Positions 1-8,045 are shown, counted from the first letter of the stretch. The stretch is DNA of 12,083 bases from Acidobacteriota bacterium (GCA_027295745.1 JAPUKI010000081.1:1-12083), one strand, 5' to 3'. Made by a program: numbers and translations. The notes: generated by a model from the sequence alone, not told the origin.

Positions 1-254
1 CGCCAGACCACCTGACCGGTGACGGCCAGCACGTCTTCGGGACGAGCCTCCTTTGCCTTGGCCAGGGCATCGGGCCACTCGGGCCTCGCCACCACCTGCA
101 CGATTCCTTCTCGATCGCGCAGATCCAGAAAAATCAGATTCCCCAAGTCGCGGCTACGATCCACCCACCCCATCACTGTAACCGTCTCCTCGACATGCTT
201 CTCGGTGATCAAGCCACAGTGGCAAGTCCGCTTTAAATCACCTAGTGGGTCCAT
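1..254 (-). CDS. aspS: Aspartyl-tRNA synthetase, N-terminal part (cut by window edge)
   Basis: AspRS charges tRNA-Asp with aspartate in the cytoplasm; some bacterial forms also charge tRNA-Asn. Only the first 84 codons are present. Reading from ATG at 254-252, the peptide shows the typical AspRS opening: R-T-x-x-C-G at about residues 9-14 (here RTCHCG), then an OB-fold anticodon-binding domain with MGWVDRSRDLGNLIFLDLRD at about residues 28-47 and GIVQVV soon after. The catalytic class II domain lies beyond the left edge. The start is supported by a GAGAGG-like ribosome binding site a few bases upstream and by the family's usual distance to the RT..CG motif. The gene overlaps the end of hisS by 17 nt in another frame, so the two synthetases are probably translationally coupled. 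Whether the enzyme is discriminating or non-discriminating cannot be judged from this fragment. Confidence 0.93.
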   Translation of the reverse strand, partial: MDPLGDLKRTCHCGLITEKHVEETVTVMGWVDRSRDLGNLIFLDLRDREGIVQVVARPEWPDALAKAKEARPEDVLAVTGQVVW

Positions 255-1506
255 GGTTTCCTCTCACATAGGAGGCGATTGCTTTTCGCTTTAGCGTGAC
301 CTGGTGGCCGTCTTCCATGCGCTTGAGGGGAAACTCACCACTTTTTCTCTCTTCTTCGCCGATGATACAGGTGAAGCGACTGTTGAGCCGATTGGCTAGC
401 CGCATCTGTGCTTTCAGGCTGCGGCCCTGGAAGTCGATGTAAGCAAAAATTTCCTGGCGGCGCAGTTCTTGAGCTAGTTGCAGGCTTTCCTCCAAAGCCT
501 GCTCATCCAGGTAGGCCAAAAAAATATCTGGTCGGGGCAGCTGGGAGTCCTGGGTTTCCTCCAGCAAAACCACCAGACGCTCGATTCCCAGGGCAAAGCC
601 GAATCCCTGAACAGGTGGGCCACCGAGGAGTTGTGAAAGGCCGTCGTAACGTCCCCCGCCTACCACGGCATTCTGTGTGGGTCCCAGCTTCGAACTGACC
701 ATTTCAAATGTGGTCCCAACGTAGTAGTCCAGTCCTCGAACCAGGCGCGGCACCACCTCATAGTGGATCTTATGATGGCCCAGATAGGCACGAAAGCTTT
801 CAAAGTGTTGGCGGCAGTTTTCACAGAGGTGCTCGAGAATGGAGGGCAGCTCGTCAATCACAGGCTGACAGGCAGGAACCTTGCAATCGAGCACCCGCAG
901 AGGATTGGTTTCACTCCGGCGCTGACACTGGGGGCACAAGTCGTCCTGACGCTTGCTTAACTCCTCCCGCAAGAGCTTCACATATCCAGGGCGGCAAGTG
1001 GGACAGCCGACGGAGTTCACCAGCAGGCGGAGTCCCGTGGCTCCCAGCTCCTCTAAAAAGCGATCCAACATGTCGATCACCTCGGCTTCCAGGGCCGGAT
1101 GATCTGAACCCAGCACCTCGGCCCCCACCTGGTGAAACTGCCGGTAACGTCCTTTCTGAGGTCGCTCATGGCGGAACATGGGGCCGATGTAGTACAGCTT
1201 GTGGATCCCCCCGTCATGATAGAGGCCGTGCTCAAGGTTAGCTCTCATGACGGGAGCCGTGCCCTCGGGCCGAAGACTGATGCTTTTTCCCTTGCTGTCG
1301 CTGAAGGTGTACATTTCCTTTTGAACGATATCGCTGTCCGACCCGATGGTGCGGGCGAACAATTCGGTTTGCTCAAAGATGGGAGTGCGTACCTCGGCAT
1401 AGCCATAGAGCTCAAAAAGGCGACGAGCGCTGGCTTCAATCCTCTGCCAGAGTTGGACGGACTCCGGCAGCAGGTCATGAGTACCGCGAACTGACTTGAT
1501 TGTCAT
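238..1506 (-). CDS. hisS: Histidyl-tRNA synthetase
   Basis: HisRS attaches histidine to tRNA-His (class IIa, cytoplasmic, normally a dimer). The product is 422 aa, a usual bacterial length. It opens with the family signature SVRGTHDLLPE (residues 5-15). Motif 1 lies around residues 35-50, motif 2 is GPMFRHERPQKGRYRQFHQ (108-126), the histidine-specific motifs are RGLDYYVGTTFE (257-268) and GGGRYDG (283-289), and motif 3 is GFGFALGIERL (301-311). The rest, from about 325, is the anticodon-binding domain. The insertion domain carries eight cysteines as C-x2-C (168/171), C-x2-C (191/194), C-x4-C (208/213) and C-x2-C (228/231), suggesting bound zinc; similar cysteine-rich inserts occur in several bacterial lineages. 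The frame is open 49 codons further upstream, but that extension lies in the Mut7-C gene and has no HisRS similarity, so ATG at 1506-1504 is chosen. The gene starts 10 nt after the Mut7-C stop and overlaps aspS. Confidence 0.97.
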   Translation of the reverse strand: MTIKSVRGTHDLLPESVQLWQRIEASARRLFELYGYAEVRTPIFEQTELFARTIGSDSDIVQKEMYTFSDSKGKSISLRPEGTAPVMRANLEHGLYHDGGIHKLYYIGPMFRHERPQKGRYRQFHQVGAEVLGSDHPALEAEVIDMLDRFLEELGATGLRLLVNSVGCPTCRPGYVKLLREELSKRQDDLCPQCQRRSETNPLRVLDCKVPACQPVIDELPSILEHLCENCRQHFESFRAYLGHHKIHYEVVPRLVRGLDYYVGTTFEMVSSKLGPTQNAVVGGGRYDGLSQLLGGPPVQGFGFALGIERLVVLLEETQDSQLPRPDIFLAYLDEQALEESLQLAQELRRQEIFAYIDFQGRSLKAQMRLANRLNSRFTCIIGEEERKSGEFPLKRMEDGHQVTLKRKAIASYVRGNHGPTR

Positions 1507-1515
1507 CAGGGCATC

Positions 1516-1544
1516 ATTATAAACGCGCCTGCAAGCGCTGGTAA
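1516..1544 (-). promoter_or_regulatory. Candidate internal promoter for hisS-aspS, nearly leaderless
   Basis: On the minus strand a perfect TATAAT (1521-1516) is preceded by TTACCA (1544-1539), 4 of 6 matches to the -35 consensus, with a 17-nt spacer. A start about 7 nt downstream of the -10 box would fall near 1509, only a few bases before the hisS ATG at 1506. The resulting mRNA would have almost no leader, which fits the absence of a clear ribosome binding site before hisS. The site sits on the last codons of the Mut7-C gene, so chance similarity is possible. The call rests on sequence resemblance alone. Confidence 0.3.
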
Positions 1545-1999
1545 ATATTCTGGCGGTGGGTACCACCCCAGTAGATTCGCTGGCACACTGGGCAGCGCTT
1601 GAAGCGGGATTGGGTTTTGAAAACGTAGGAAGGAACCTGGGGACGGATCCCATCCTTGCTCACCCTTTCCAAGGGAGCATTGCACCGAAGACAGCGTGTG
1701 AGGAGGCGTTCCGGAGAAACATCGTGGCCGAGAAATTCGAGGACTTCCCGAATCTGGTGGAATAAGTCGTCATTTTCAATCATCAGGCAGCGAGAGACCT
1801 CGAGGCGCTGCTGCAGGCGCCGATCTCGCGTCAGAGTAATGCGGCATTCGCGGCTGCTGCGAGCGATGATTTCATCATCCTCGATCTGGTTGTCATAAAC
1901 GGTATCGTATCCCAGAATTCGCAACCACCTGGCCAGGCTACCCAACATGATATCTGCGAGAAACTTGGGGCGGGCGGAGGCACAGGATTGATCCAACAC
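1517..1999 (-). CDS. Mut7-C RNase-domain protein (PIN-like fold with zinc ribbon)
   Basis: This small 160-aa protein matches the Mut7-C family (formerly DUF82, named after the C-terminal domain of the nematode exonuclease Mut-7). The domain has a PIN-like nuclease core followed by a zinc ribbon and is predicted to act on RNA; bacterial members have no settled substrate. Visible here are F-L-A-D-x-M-L-G-x-L-A-R-W-L-R-x-L-G-Y-D (residues 13-32) with candidate acidic residue D16, an acidic cluster at 40-43, TRDRRL (57-62) with D59, and two zinc-knuckle pairs, C103/C106 and C136/C139, the latter in the characteristic CPVCQRIYWGGTH block. There is no N-terminal ubiquitin-like domain as in some relatives. 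The start is GTG at 1999-1997 (TTG follows); a later start at ATG 1948 would remove D16. It begins 2 nt after the accA stop and ends 10 nt before hisS, so it is probably coupled to accA. Placement beside two tRNA synthetases hints at RNA metabolism, which is inference. Confidence 0.88.
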   Translation of the reverse strand: MLDQSCASARPKFLADIMLGSLARWLRILGYDTVYDNQIEDDEIIARSSRECRITLTRDRRLQQRLEVSRCLMIENDDLFHQIREVLEFLGHDVSPERLLTRCLRCNAPLERVSKDGIRPQVPSYVFKTQSRFKRCPVCQRIYWGGTHRQNIYQRLQARL

Positions 2000-2001
2000 T
2001 G

Positions 2002-2925
2002 CTACTCGAAGAAGTCCCCTATGGAGCGGAATTTCTCAAATCGCGCAGCCAGCCGCTCATCCGGACCAAGATCTCGTATCGCTTTGAAATTGCGCAGCAA
2101 GGCCATCTTCAAGTTGGCAGCGGCTTCATCCCAGTTCAAATGAGCACCTCCTGTAGGTTCCGGAACAATTTCATCGATAAGCTTGAATCTGAGGAGATCC
2201 TGCGCCGTCAGCTGCAAAGCCTGGGCTGCTTCCTGAACGTGATTTTGATCCTTCCACAAGATGGCGGAGCAGCTTTCCGGAGAGATCACTGAGTAGATCG
2301 AGTGCTCGAGCATAAGAACCCGATCTCCCAGGCTAATGGCAAGAGCTCCCCCACTGCCTCCTTCCCCCAAAACAGTCACCACGATGGGTACGCGAAGCCG
2401 TACCATAGTGCGCAGATTGTCGGCAATGGCTTGAGCCTGACCTCTGGCCTCAGCTCCAAGTCCGGGATAGGCGCCCGGGGTGTCAATGAAGGTGAAGATG
2501 GGCCGATTGAACTTCTCGGCCAGGGACATGAGACGGATGGATTTACGGTAGCCTTCGGGCTTGGCCATTCCGTAGTTGCGATACAGGCGGTCTTTTGTGT
2601 TGCGGCCTTTCTGCTGACCGAGAACCATGACCGGTTGTCCCTCAAAGAGGGCCATCCCTCCAACTAGCGCCGGGTCATCTCCAAACTTGCGATCTCCATG
2701 AATGGGGCGGAAGGACGAAAAGAGACGGGTGATATAGTCAAGCGTGTAGGGGCGATCTTGGTGGCGGGAAAGCTGAATCTGCTCCCAAGCAGTCAGTTTT
2801 TTGTCTGTGTCAGCTTCCAGCCGGGCAATGAGCTGTTGGAGGGTAGCAATCTCCGAGGTGGCGTCTGAAGGAAGCTCTTCGACACGCTCTTTGAGAAGAG
2901 TCAACTCCTTAACCTTGCTGTTCAC
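2002..2925 (-). CDS. accA: Acetyl-CoA carboxylase carboxyltransferase subunit alpha
   Basis: AccA pairs with AccD to transfer the carboxyl group from biotin to acetyl-CoA, giving malonyl-CoA, the first step of fatty-acid synthesis. The 307-aa product is slightly shorter than E. coli AccA (about 319 aa), with the difference near the N-terminus. Residues 1-50 are predicted helical or coiled. The crotonase-like carboxyltransferase core follows: RPYTLDYI (58-65), GHR-like GQQKGRNTK (103-111), the oxyanion-hole loops DTPGAYPG (148-155) and GEGGSGGALAI (187-197), then YSVISPESCSAILWK (211-225) and the family's PEPxGGAH block near residue 256. The start is GTG at 2925-2923, supported by a GAGGAA site 5 nt upstream. 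The partner accD and the biotin carboxylase genes are not in the window. The gene lies 56 nt downstream of dnaE, a pairing seen in several bacterial phyla. Confidence 0.97.
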   Translation of the reverse strand: MNSKVKELTLLKERVEELPSDATSEIATLQQLIARLEADTDKKLTAWEQIQLSRHQDRPYTLDYITRLFSSFRPIHGDRKFGDDPALVGGMALFEGQPVMVLGQQKGRNTKDRLYRNYGMAKPEGYRKSIRLMSLAEKFNRPIFTFIDTPGAYPGLGAEARGQAQAIADNLRTMVRLRVPIVVTVLGEGGSGGALAISLGDRVLMLEHSIYSVISPESCSAILWKDQNHVQEAAQALQLTAQDLLRFKLIDEIVPEPTGGAHLNWDEAAANLKMALLRNFKAIRDLGPDERLAARFEKFRSIGDFFE

Positions 2926-2930
2926 GTATA

Positions 2931-2936
2931 TTCCTC
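2931..2936 (-). promoter_or_regulatory. Ribosome binding site deciding the accA GTG start
   Basis: The minus strand reads GAGGAA, then five bases, then GTG at 2925-2923. This strong Shine-Dalgarno sequence fixes a non-ATG start for accA. It is one of only two clear sites of this strength in the window; the other precedes uppP. Confidence 0.75.
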
Positions 2937-2981
2937 ATCAAAAGCTCTCAAGTAACCTTTATCAGGCGTCGTCCGTGGGCT

Positions 2982-5900
2982 TCAAGTATACAGGGCTACG
3001 GAATTTTCGCCAAAAAGGTTCTCCACCTCTTCGACAAAGGAGGGAATGGGATTAATGTGAAGATCTTCGCGGGGGATGACACGGATGCGAAATTCATCTT
3101 TCTGGAGAAGTTCAAATTCCAAGGGGCAGGTTCCAGGATATTGAGTCACCAGCGAACGCAGCGTTGAAACTTTCTTCGAATCCAGGGAGGGAAGAGAAAT
3201 CCTGATGCTGGTTCTCTGAACAGCTTTGTTCCAAAGGGTATCCAGTTGCAGGACCTCTGAGCAGAGCAAACGGATCTCTCCTGTGGGGTCCAACTCACAG
3301 CGTCCCCTGACCAGTACCGGTAGATCGTCCTCGATCAGCGGTTGGTAACTCTTGTAGACGTTGGGCCATACCAACACCGGGACAGTTCCCGAAAGATCCT
3401 CCAGCTTAAAGGTGGCCATTGAAGCTCCCTTACGGGTGCGGAGGTTCTTGAGAGCCGTAATCATTCCGCCGATGGAAATCTCTCGACCTGCAAGCTCTTC
3501 CGTGATGTCCAGGGTGGACAGTCGGGAAAACTGCTGCAACTCCTTGCTGAAATTCTGCAGTGGATGGCCGGTCACGTAGTATCCCAACGCTTCCTTCTCA
3601 TAAGCCCACTTCTGGCGATCCGGCCATTCCCCGACCTCAGGAATATCCTGAACATCACCCTTCTCAGACTGGAGTTCTGAGGCCAAAAACAATTTCTTTT
3701 GACCGGTCAGACGGTCCTTCTGGACCTTCTGCCCGGACTCAATAGCCCGATCCAGAGATTCCATTAACGATTTGCGATGATAGCCCAGAGAATCGAAGGC
3801 TCCGGCTTTGGTCAACGCATCCAGGGCTCGTCTGTTGACCGCCCGCAGATCCACCGCCTCACAAAAATCGAAAAAACTGGAAAAGGGACCGTTCTTGCCT
3901 CGGCAGGCCAGGATGGCTCGAATGGCAGACCCTCCCACGTTTCGAATCGCAGCCAGTCCAAACTTGATGTCCTCTCCTGTGGCCAGGAAGTCGAGTTGAC
4001 TGGCGTTGATATCGGGGGGCACCACGCGGATACCCATCTCCTTGGCCTCGGCCAGGTGCTTAACGATCTTGTCCGTATTGGACATCTCACTGGTGAGCAC
4101 GGCTGCCATGAACTGAACGGGATAATGAGTCTTCAGGTAAGCTGTCTGATAGGCAAGTAGAGCATAGGCCGTGGAATGGCTCTTATTGAAGCCGTAACCT
4201 GCAAACTGCTCCATCAATTTAAAGATCCGCTCTGCCTTGCGGGACTCGATGTTGTTGTTCTTGCAGCCGGCCAGAAATGTTTTTCTCTGTGCCTGCATCA
4301 CCTTTTTCTTCTTCTTGCCCATAGCCCGCCGCAACAGGTCGGCTTCCCCGAGAGAAAAACCGGCCAGCTGGCTGGCAATCTGCATGACCTGCTCCTGATA
4401 GACAATCACCCCATAGGTCTCCTTGAGGATCTGCTCAAGAGCCGGTAGCTCCTCTTCGATCTGGACCTGGCCGTGGCGACGCGCAATAAAGTCGTCGATC
4501 ATTCCACCTTGAATGGGTCCCGGGCGGTACAGAGCATTTAAGGCAATGAGGTCCTCAAAGCGGCTGGGTTGGAGACGTCGCAGAATGTCGCGCATACCCG
4601 AGGATTCAAACTGAAAGATGCCGGTTGTTTTTCCCTCACAGAAAAGCTGGAAGGTCTTTTCCTCATTGGGCTCAAGCTCGGCCAGCTGCAGAGTTACCCC
4701 CAACTGGTCCTGGATTTGTGCCACGGTCTGATGGATGACGGTCAAGGTGGTGAGGGCCAGAAAATCCATCTTCAGAAGACCCAGGCGCTCCAGATCCGTC
4801 ATGGAATACTGAGTGGTAATCTCGTTCTTGCTGCTCTTATAGAGGGGAATCAAGTCGATGAGGGGCTTGGGGGCGATCACCACTCCGGCCGCGTGGGTGG
4901 AGGCATGGCGAGCCAATCCTTCCAGCTGCTGGGCGACTGAAATCAGTTGGGCGTAGGGAGAGTCTTTTTCTGCAGCCTGTTTGAGTTCCGGCACACGTTG
5001 GACAGCCTTTTTCAGTGTGGTGTCCGGAGTTTGGGGAACCAAGCGAGCGATTTTGTCCACTTCCGCATAGGGGATATCCAGACTGCGTCCCACATCACGG
5101 ATGGCCCCTCGTGCGGCCATGGTGCCGAAGGTAATAATCTGGCTGACATTTTCCCGGCCGTACTTGGAGGTCACGTAATCGATGACTTCATTACGACGCA
5201 GCATACAAAAGTCGATATCGATATCGGGAGGGGTGACGCGTTCCGGATTGAGGAAACGCTCGAAGAGAAGATCATATTGAAGGGGATCCACATCGGTGAT
5301 CCGCATGGCATAGGAGACCAGGGAGCCTGCCACCGATCCTCGTCCGGGTCCCACCGGTATCTGGTTTTCCCGGGCATAGCGAATAAAGTCCCATACGATG
5401 AGAAAGTAGCCGCAAAATTGCATCTTCTTGATGATTTCGATTTCCAGCTTCAGGCGCTCTGGATATCGGGTGAGCGGGCAGCGCAGTTTTTTGAGACTCT
5501 CCTGTTGTTTGAGACGCTGGAGGCGGCTTTCATATCCGTCGCGGACCACTTTTTCAAAATAGCTGTCCAGGGTGTGATCGGAAGGGACCTCAAATTCCGG
5601 GAAGATATTCTCCGGTTCACCCAGCTCGAAGTTGCACTTTTCAGCGATCTCCAGCGTATTGGAGAGAGCCTCAGGCACGTGATTAAAGAGAGCCTCCATC
5701 TCCTGTTCGTTCTTGAAGTAGAACTCATTGCTGCTGTAGCGGAGGCGGTTCTCATCGTGAATCGTTTTGCCCGTCTGGATACACAGCAAAACATCGTGGG
5801 CGAAGGAGTCCCCTTGCGATAGATAATGGCAGTCGTTGGTGGCCACCAGGGGGAGATCCAGGTCGCGGGCCAGATGCATCACCTTGGAGTTGACCTTCTT

Positions 5901-6446
5901 TTGCTCCTCCAGCCCATGATTCTGCAACTCCAGGTAAAAGTTTCCTGGCCCCAGGATTTCAGCCAGCCGACCCGCCTCCTCGAGAGCTTCCGAGTCCTTG
6001 TCCTGGAGAAAATTCCAGGCCACAATTCCTTTCAGGCAGGCGGAAAGCCCCAGCAGTCCCTGGCAGTGCTCCTGAAGCAGTTCAAAATCGATGCGGGGGC
6101 GATAGTAGAAACCTTCCAGGTAGCCGAGGGAGACGAGTTTGACCAGATTCTGATAACCGGTAGCATCTTTGGCCAGCAGCACCAGATGGTTGCTTTGATC
6201 GGAACGACCGTTCTTGAATTTGCGTCCCTCCCGGGCAACGTAGACTTCACAACCAATAATGGGCTTGACCCCGTATTTGAGAGCCAGATCGTGAAACTGA
6301 ACAGCTCCAAACAGGTTGCCATGATCCGAGAGGGCTATGGCCGGCATCTTCAGCTCGGAGGCACGGCGCACAACTGCCTCCAGCGGATTGGCCCCATCCA
6401 GGAGACTATAATGACTATGAAGGTGCAGGTGAACGAATTTACTCAT
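2982..6446 (-). CDS. dnaE: DNA polymerase III subunit alpha (DnaE1-type)
   Basis: This is the catalytic subunit of the replicative polymerase, acting at the fork with the sliding clamp. The product is 1154 aa, close to E. coli DnaE (1160). The N-terminal PHP domain (about 1-270) keeps a full set of candidate metal ligands: H8 and H10 (HLHS), D41/H42, E67, H87, C137, D205 and H207. The palm domain shows GPGRGSVAGSL (366-376) and PPDIDIDF with catalytic D408 and D410; the third aspartate is D561 in KMDFLAL. Further on are NALYRPGP (637-644), YQEQVM (683-688) and GYGFNKSHSTAYA (750-762), then tandem helix-hairpin-helix motifs (about 820-890). QKKLF at 916-920 matches the clamp-binding pentapeptide, and an OB-fold lies at about 988-1065. 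The ATG at 6446 directly precedes FVHLHLHS, as expected; no strong ribosome binding site is visible. It starts 63 nt after guaA. No C-terminal exonuclease insertion of the PolC type is present. Confidence 0.98.
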   Translation of the reverse strand: MSKFVHLHLHSHYSLLDGANPLEAVVRRASELKMPAIALSDHGNLFGAVQFHDLALKYGVKPIIGCEVYVAREGRKFKNGRSDQSNHLVLLAKDATGYQNLVKLVSLGYLEGFYYRPRIDFELLQEHCQGLLGLSACLKGIVAWNFLQDKDSEALEEAGRLAEILGPGNFYLELQNHGLEEQKKVNSKVMHLARDLDLPLVATNDCHYLSQGDSFAHDVLLCIQTGKTIHDENRLRYSSNEFYFKNEQEMEALFNHVPEALSNTLEIAEKCNFELGEPENIFPEFEVPSDHTLDSYFEKVVRDGYESRLQRLKQQESLKKLRCPLTRYPERLKLEIEIIKKMQFCGYFLIVWDFIRYARENQIPVGPGRGSVAGSLVSYAMRITDVDPLQYDLLFERFLNPERVTPPDIDIDFCMLRRNEVIDYVTSKYGRENVSQIITFGTMAARGAIRDVGRSLDIPYAEVDKIARLVPQTPDTTLKKAVQRVPELKQAAEKDSPYAQLISVAQQLEGLARHASTHAAGVVIAPKPLIDLIPLYKSSKNEITTQYSMTDLERLGLLKMDFLALTTLTVIHQTVAQIQDQLGVTLQLAELEPNEEKTFQLFCEGKTTGIFQFESSGMRDILRRLQPSRFEDLIALNALYRPGPIQGGMIDDFIARRHGQVQIEEELPALEQILKETYGVIVYQEQVMQIASQLAGFSLGEADLLRRAMGKKKKKVMQAQRKTFLAGCKNNNIESRKAERIFKLMEQFAGYGFNKSHSTAYALLAYQTAYLKTHYPVQFMAAVLTSEMSNTDKIVKHLAEAKEMGIRVVPPDINASQLDFLATGEDIKFGLAAIRNVGGSAIRAILACRGKNGPFSSFFDFCEAVDLRAVNRRALDALTKAGAFDSLGYHRKSLMESLDRAIESGQKVQKDRLTGQKKLFLASELQSEKGDVQDIPEVGEWPDRQKWAYEKEALGYYVTGHPLQNFSKELQQFSRLSTLDITEELAGREISIGGMITALKNLRTRKGASMATFKLEDLSGTVPVLVWPNVYKSYQPLIEDDLPVLVRGRCELDPTGEIRLLCSEVLQLDTLWNKAVQRTSIRISLPSLDSKKVSTLRSLVTQYPGTCPLEFELLQKDEFRIRVIPREDLHINPIPSFVEEVENLFGENSVALYT

Positions 6447-6479
6447 GGAGTTCGTGCGGTTGTACTTTCGTGCGTGGGA

Positions 6480-6494
6480 GGCACCTCAGGTGCC
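6480..6494. repeat. Short perfect palindrome between guaA and dnaE
   Basis: GGCACCT, one base, AGGTGCC forms a perfect 7-1-7 palindrome in the 63-nt spacer, 15 nt downstream of the guaA stop. As RNA it could fold as a 6-bp stem with a three-base loop. No run of T follows on the minus strand, so it is unlikely to be an intrinsic terminator. A protein-binding site, an mRNA end-protecting hairpin or chance all remain possible. Confidence 0.45.
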
Positions 6495-6509
6495 GAATCC
6501 TTGCTTCCG

Positions 6510-8045
6510 TCATTCCCATTCGATAGTAGCGGGAGGTTTGGAACTGATGTCATAGACCACTCGGTTGACTCCCGGGACCTCGTTGACAATCCGGTTGGAG
6601 ATCCGCCCTAGCAACTCTGGAGGCAGGGGAACCCAGTCGGCTGTCATCCCGTCCACAGAATGTATGGCACGAATTGCGATGACGTTTTCGTATGTTCTCT
6701 CATCCCCCATAACACCGACAGTCTTAATGGGAAGCAAAATGGCGAACGACTGCCAAATCTTAGCATAGAGGTCTGCAGCTTTTATTTCCTGTTCCACGAT
6801 GTTATCTGCCTCGCGCAGCGTGCTCAGACGAGCTTCGGTGACTTCTCCGATGATCCGCACAGCTAATCCGGGTCCGGGAAAGGGCTGGCGTTGAATCAGG
6901 GCTTCAGGCAAGTTCAGGTCCCGAGCCACACGTCGAACTTCATCCTTGAAAAGATCTTTGACAGGCTCCACCAGCGAGAGATTCATTCGCTCGGGCAGGC
7001 CCCCCACATTGTGATGGCTTTTAATGACGGCTGAGGGTCCCATCACCGAGACTGATTCGATGACATCGGGGTAGAGGGTGCCTTGAACAAGAAATTGAAC
7101 ATCGCCCAATTTTTCGGCCTCCCTCTCGAAAACACGGATGAATTGTTCCCCCACAATTTTTCGCTTCTGCTCGGGATCCTCGACGCCGGCCAGCTTTTCC
7201 AGAAAGATATGACTGGCATCGACGCCCACCACATTCAGGGAGAGCTCTTTACGAAAAGTCTCCAACACTTCTTGAAACTCACCCTTACGGAGCAAACCAT
7301 TGTCGACGAAGATCGAGGTGAGCCGATCCCCGATGGCCCGATCAACCAAAGTGGCAACCACGGTGGAATCCACGCCCCCTGAGAGTCCGCAGATGGCTTT
7401 TCCCTGACCGATTTGAGCGGAGATTTCAGTGATTGCATTTTTCGCAAAGGAGCTCATCGTCCAGTCCCCGCGGCACTGGCAGATCTCAAAGAGAAAGTTT
7501 TTCAAGATCTCATGACCGCCCGGTGTATGAGCTACTTCCGGGTGAAACTGCAATCCGAAGATTTGTTGATTCTGACTGGCCATGGCTGCCAGGCCACTGT
7601 TGCTGCGAGCAATCTCAGTGAAATCCGGTGGAAGGGTCTCGATCCGGTCCCCGTGGCTCATCCACACTTCCATTTCCTCAGGCAGACCCTGAAAAAGAGG
7701 GTTGGGCTCGGCCCGCTGAAGCTGGGCTCTTCCATATTCTCGATTCTCTGCGGGGGCAACCTTTCCTCCAAAATGATGGGCAAGAAGCTGCATTCCGTAG
7801 CAAATGCCCAGCAGCGGACCCTTAAAATCGTAAAGACGGGCATCGGGATGAGGAGCGTCCGCCGCCAGAACCGACTGGGGTCCTCCTGAGAGTACAATTC
7901 CTTTTGGATTGAGGCTTTCGATTTCCTCCCAGGGGTTGTTAAAAGGCAGGATCTGCGAGTACACTCCAGCCTCTCGAATGGAGCGGGTAATCAGCCGGGT
8001 GTACTGGGAGCCAAAGTCAAGAATGAGAACGATTTCCCTATGCAT
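6510..8045 (-). CDS. guaA: GMP synthetase, glutamine-hydrolysing
   Basis: GuaA converts XMP to GMP with ATP and glutamine, the last step of guanine nucleotide synthesis. The 511-aa product is a complete fused enzyme. The N-terminal class I glutamine amidotransferase has LILDFGSQYTRLI (7-19), oxyanion-loop SGGPQSV (53-59), the nucleophile C82 in LLGICYGMQ, and H168 and E170 in GLQFHPEV. The N-type ATP pyrophosphatase domain has the P-loop SGGVDS (222-227) and FVDNGLLRKGE shortly after. The C-terminal dimerisation domain holds QPFPGPGLAVRI and ends in KPPATIEWE, typical of the family. The reading frame extends 16 codons upstream, but the homologous part begins at ATG 8045-8043 and the extra residues run into the repeat-bearing leader, so that start is preferred. 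No clear ribosome binding site is seen. It is the first gene of the minus-strand cluster that continues with dnaE. Confidence 0.98.
   Translation of the reverse strand: MHREIVLILDFGSQYTRLITRSIREAGVYSQILPFNNPWEEIESLNPKGIVLSGGPQSVLAADAPHPDARLYDFKGPLLGICYGMQLLAHHFGGKVAPAENREYGRAQLQRAEPNPLFQGLPEEMEVWMSHGDRIETLPPDFTEIARSNSGLAAMASQNQQIFGLQFHPEVAHTPGGHEILKNFLFEICQCRGDWTMSSFAKNAITEISAQIGQGKAICGLSGGVDSTVVATLVDRAIGDRLTSIFVDNGLLRKGEFQEVLETFRKELSLNVVGVDASHIFLEKLAGVEDPEQKRKIVGEQFIRVFEREAEKLGDVQFLVQGTLYPDVIESVSVMGPSAVIKSHHNVGGLPERMNLSLVEPVKDLFKDEVRRVARDLNLPEALIQRQPFPGPGLAVRIIGEVTEARLSTLREADNIVEQEIKAADLYAKIWQSFAILLPIKTVGVMGDERTYENVIAIRAIHSVDGMTADWVPLPPELLGRISNRIVNEVPGVNRVVYDISSKPPATIEWE

Noticed and set aside
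708..1241. Plus-strand open frame of 177 codons inside hisS
   Set aside because: It is a shadow of the HisRS coding frame: proline-, glycine- and arginine-rich, without a start signal.
1507..1653. N-terminal extension of hisS by 49 codons
   Set aside because: The extension overlaps the Mut7-C gene and has no HisRS character; the family signature SVRGTHDLLPE starts four residues after the chosen ATG.
4947..5822. Open frame of 291 codons on the plus strand, antisense to dnaE
   Set aside because: It lies wholly within the strongly supported dnaE gene, has no recognisable domain or ribosome binding site, and mirrors the codon pattern of dnaE.
6480..6494. Palindrome after guaA as an intrinsic terminator
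   Set aside because: The stem is short and no T-rich run follows on the minus strand; dnaE begins soon after in the same direction.
5826..6611. Open frame of 261 codons on the plus strand across the dnaE start and guaA end
   Set aside because: It is antisense to two conserved genes and its peptide resembles no known family.
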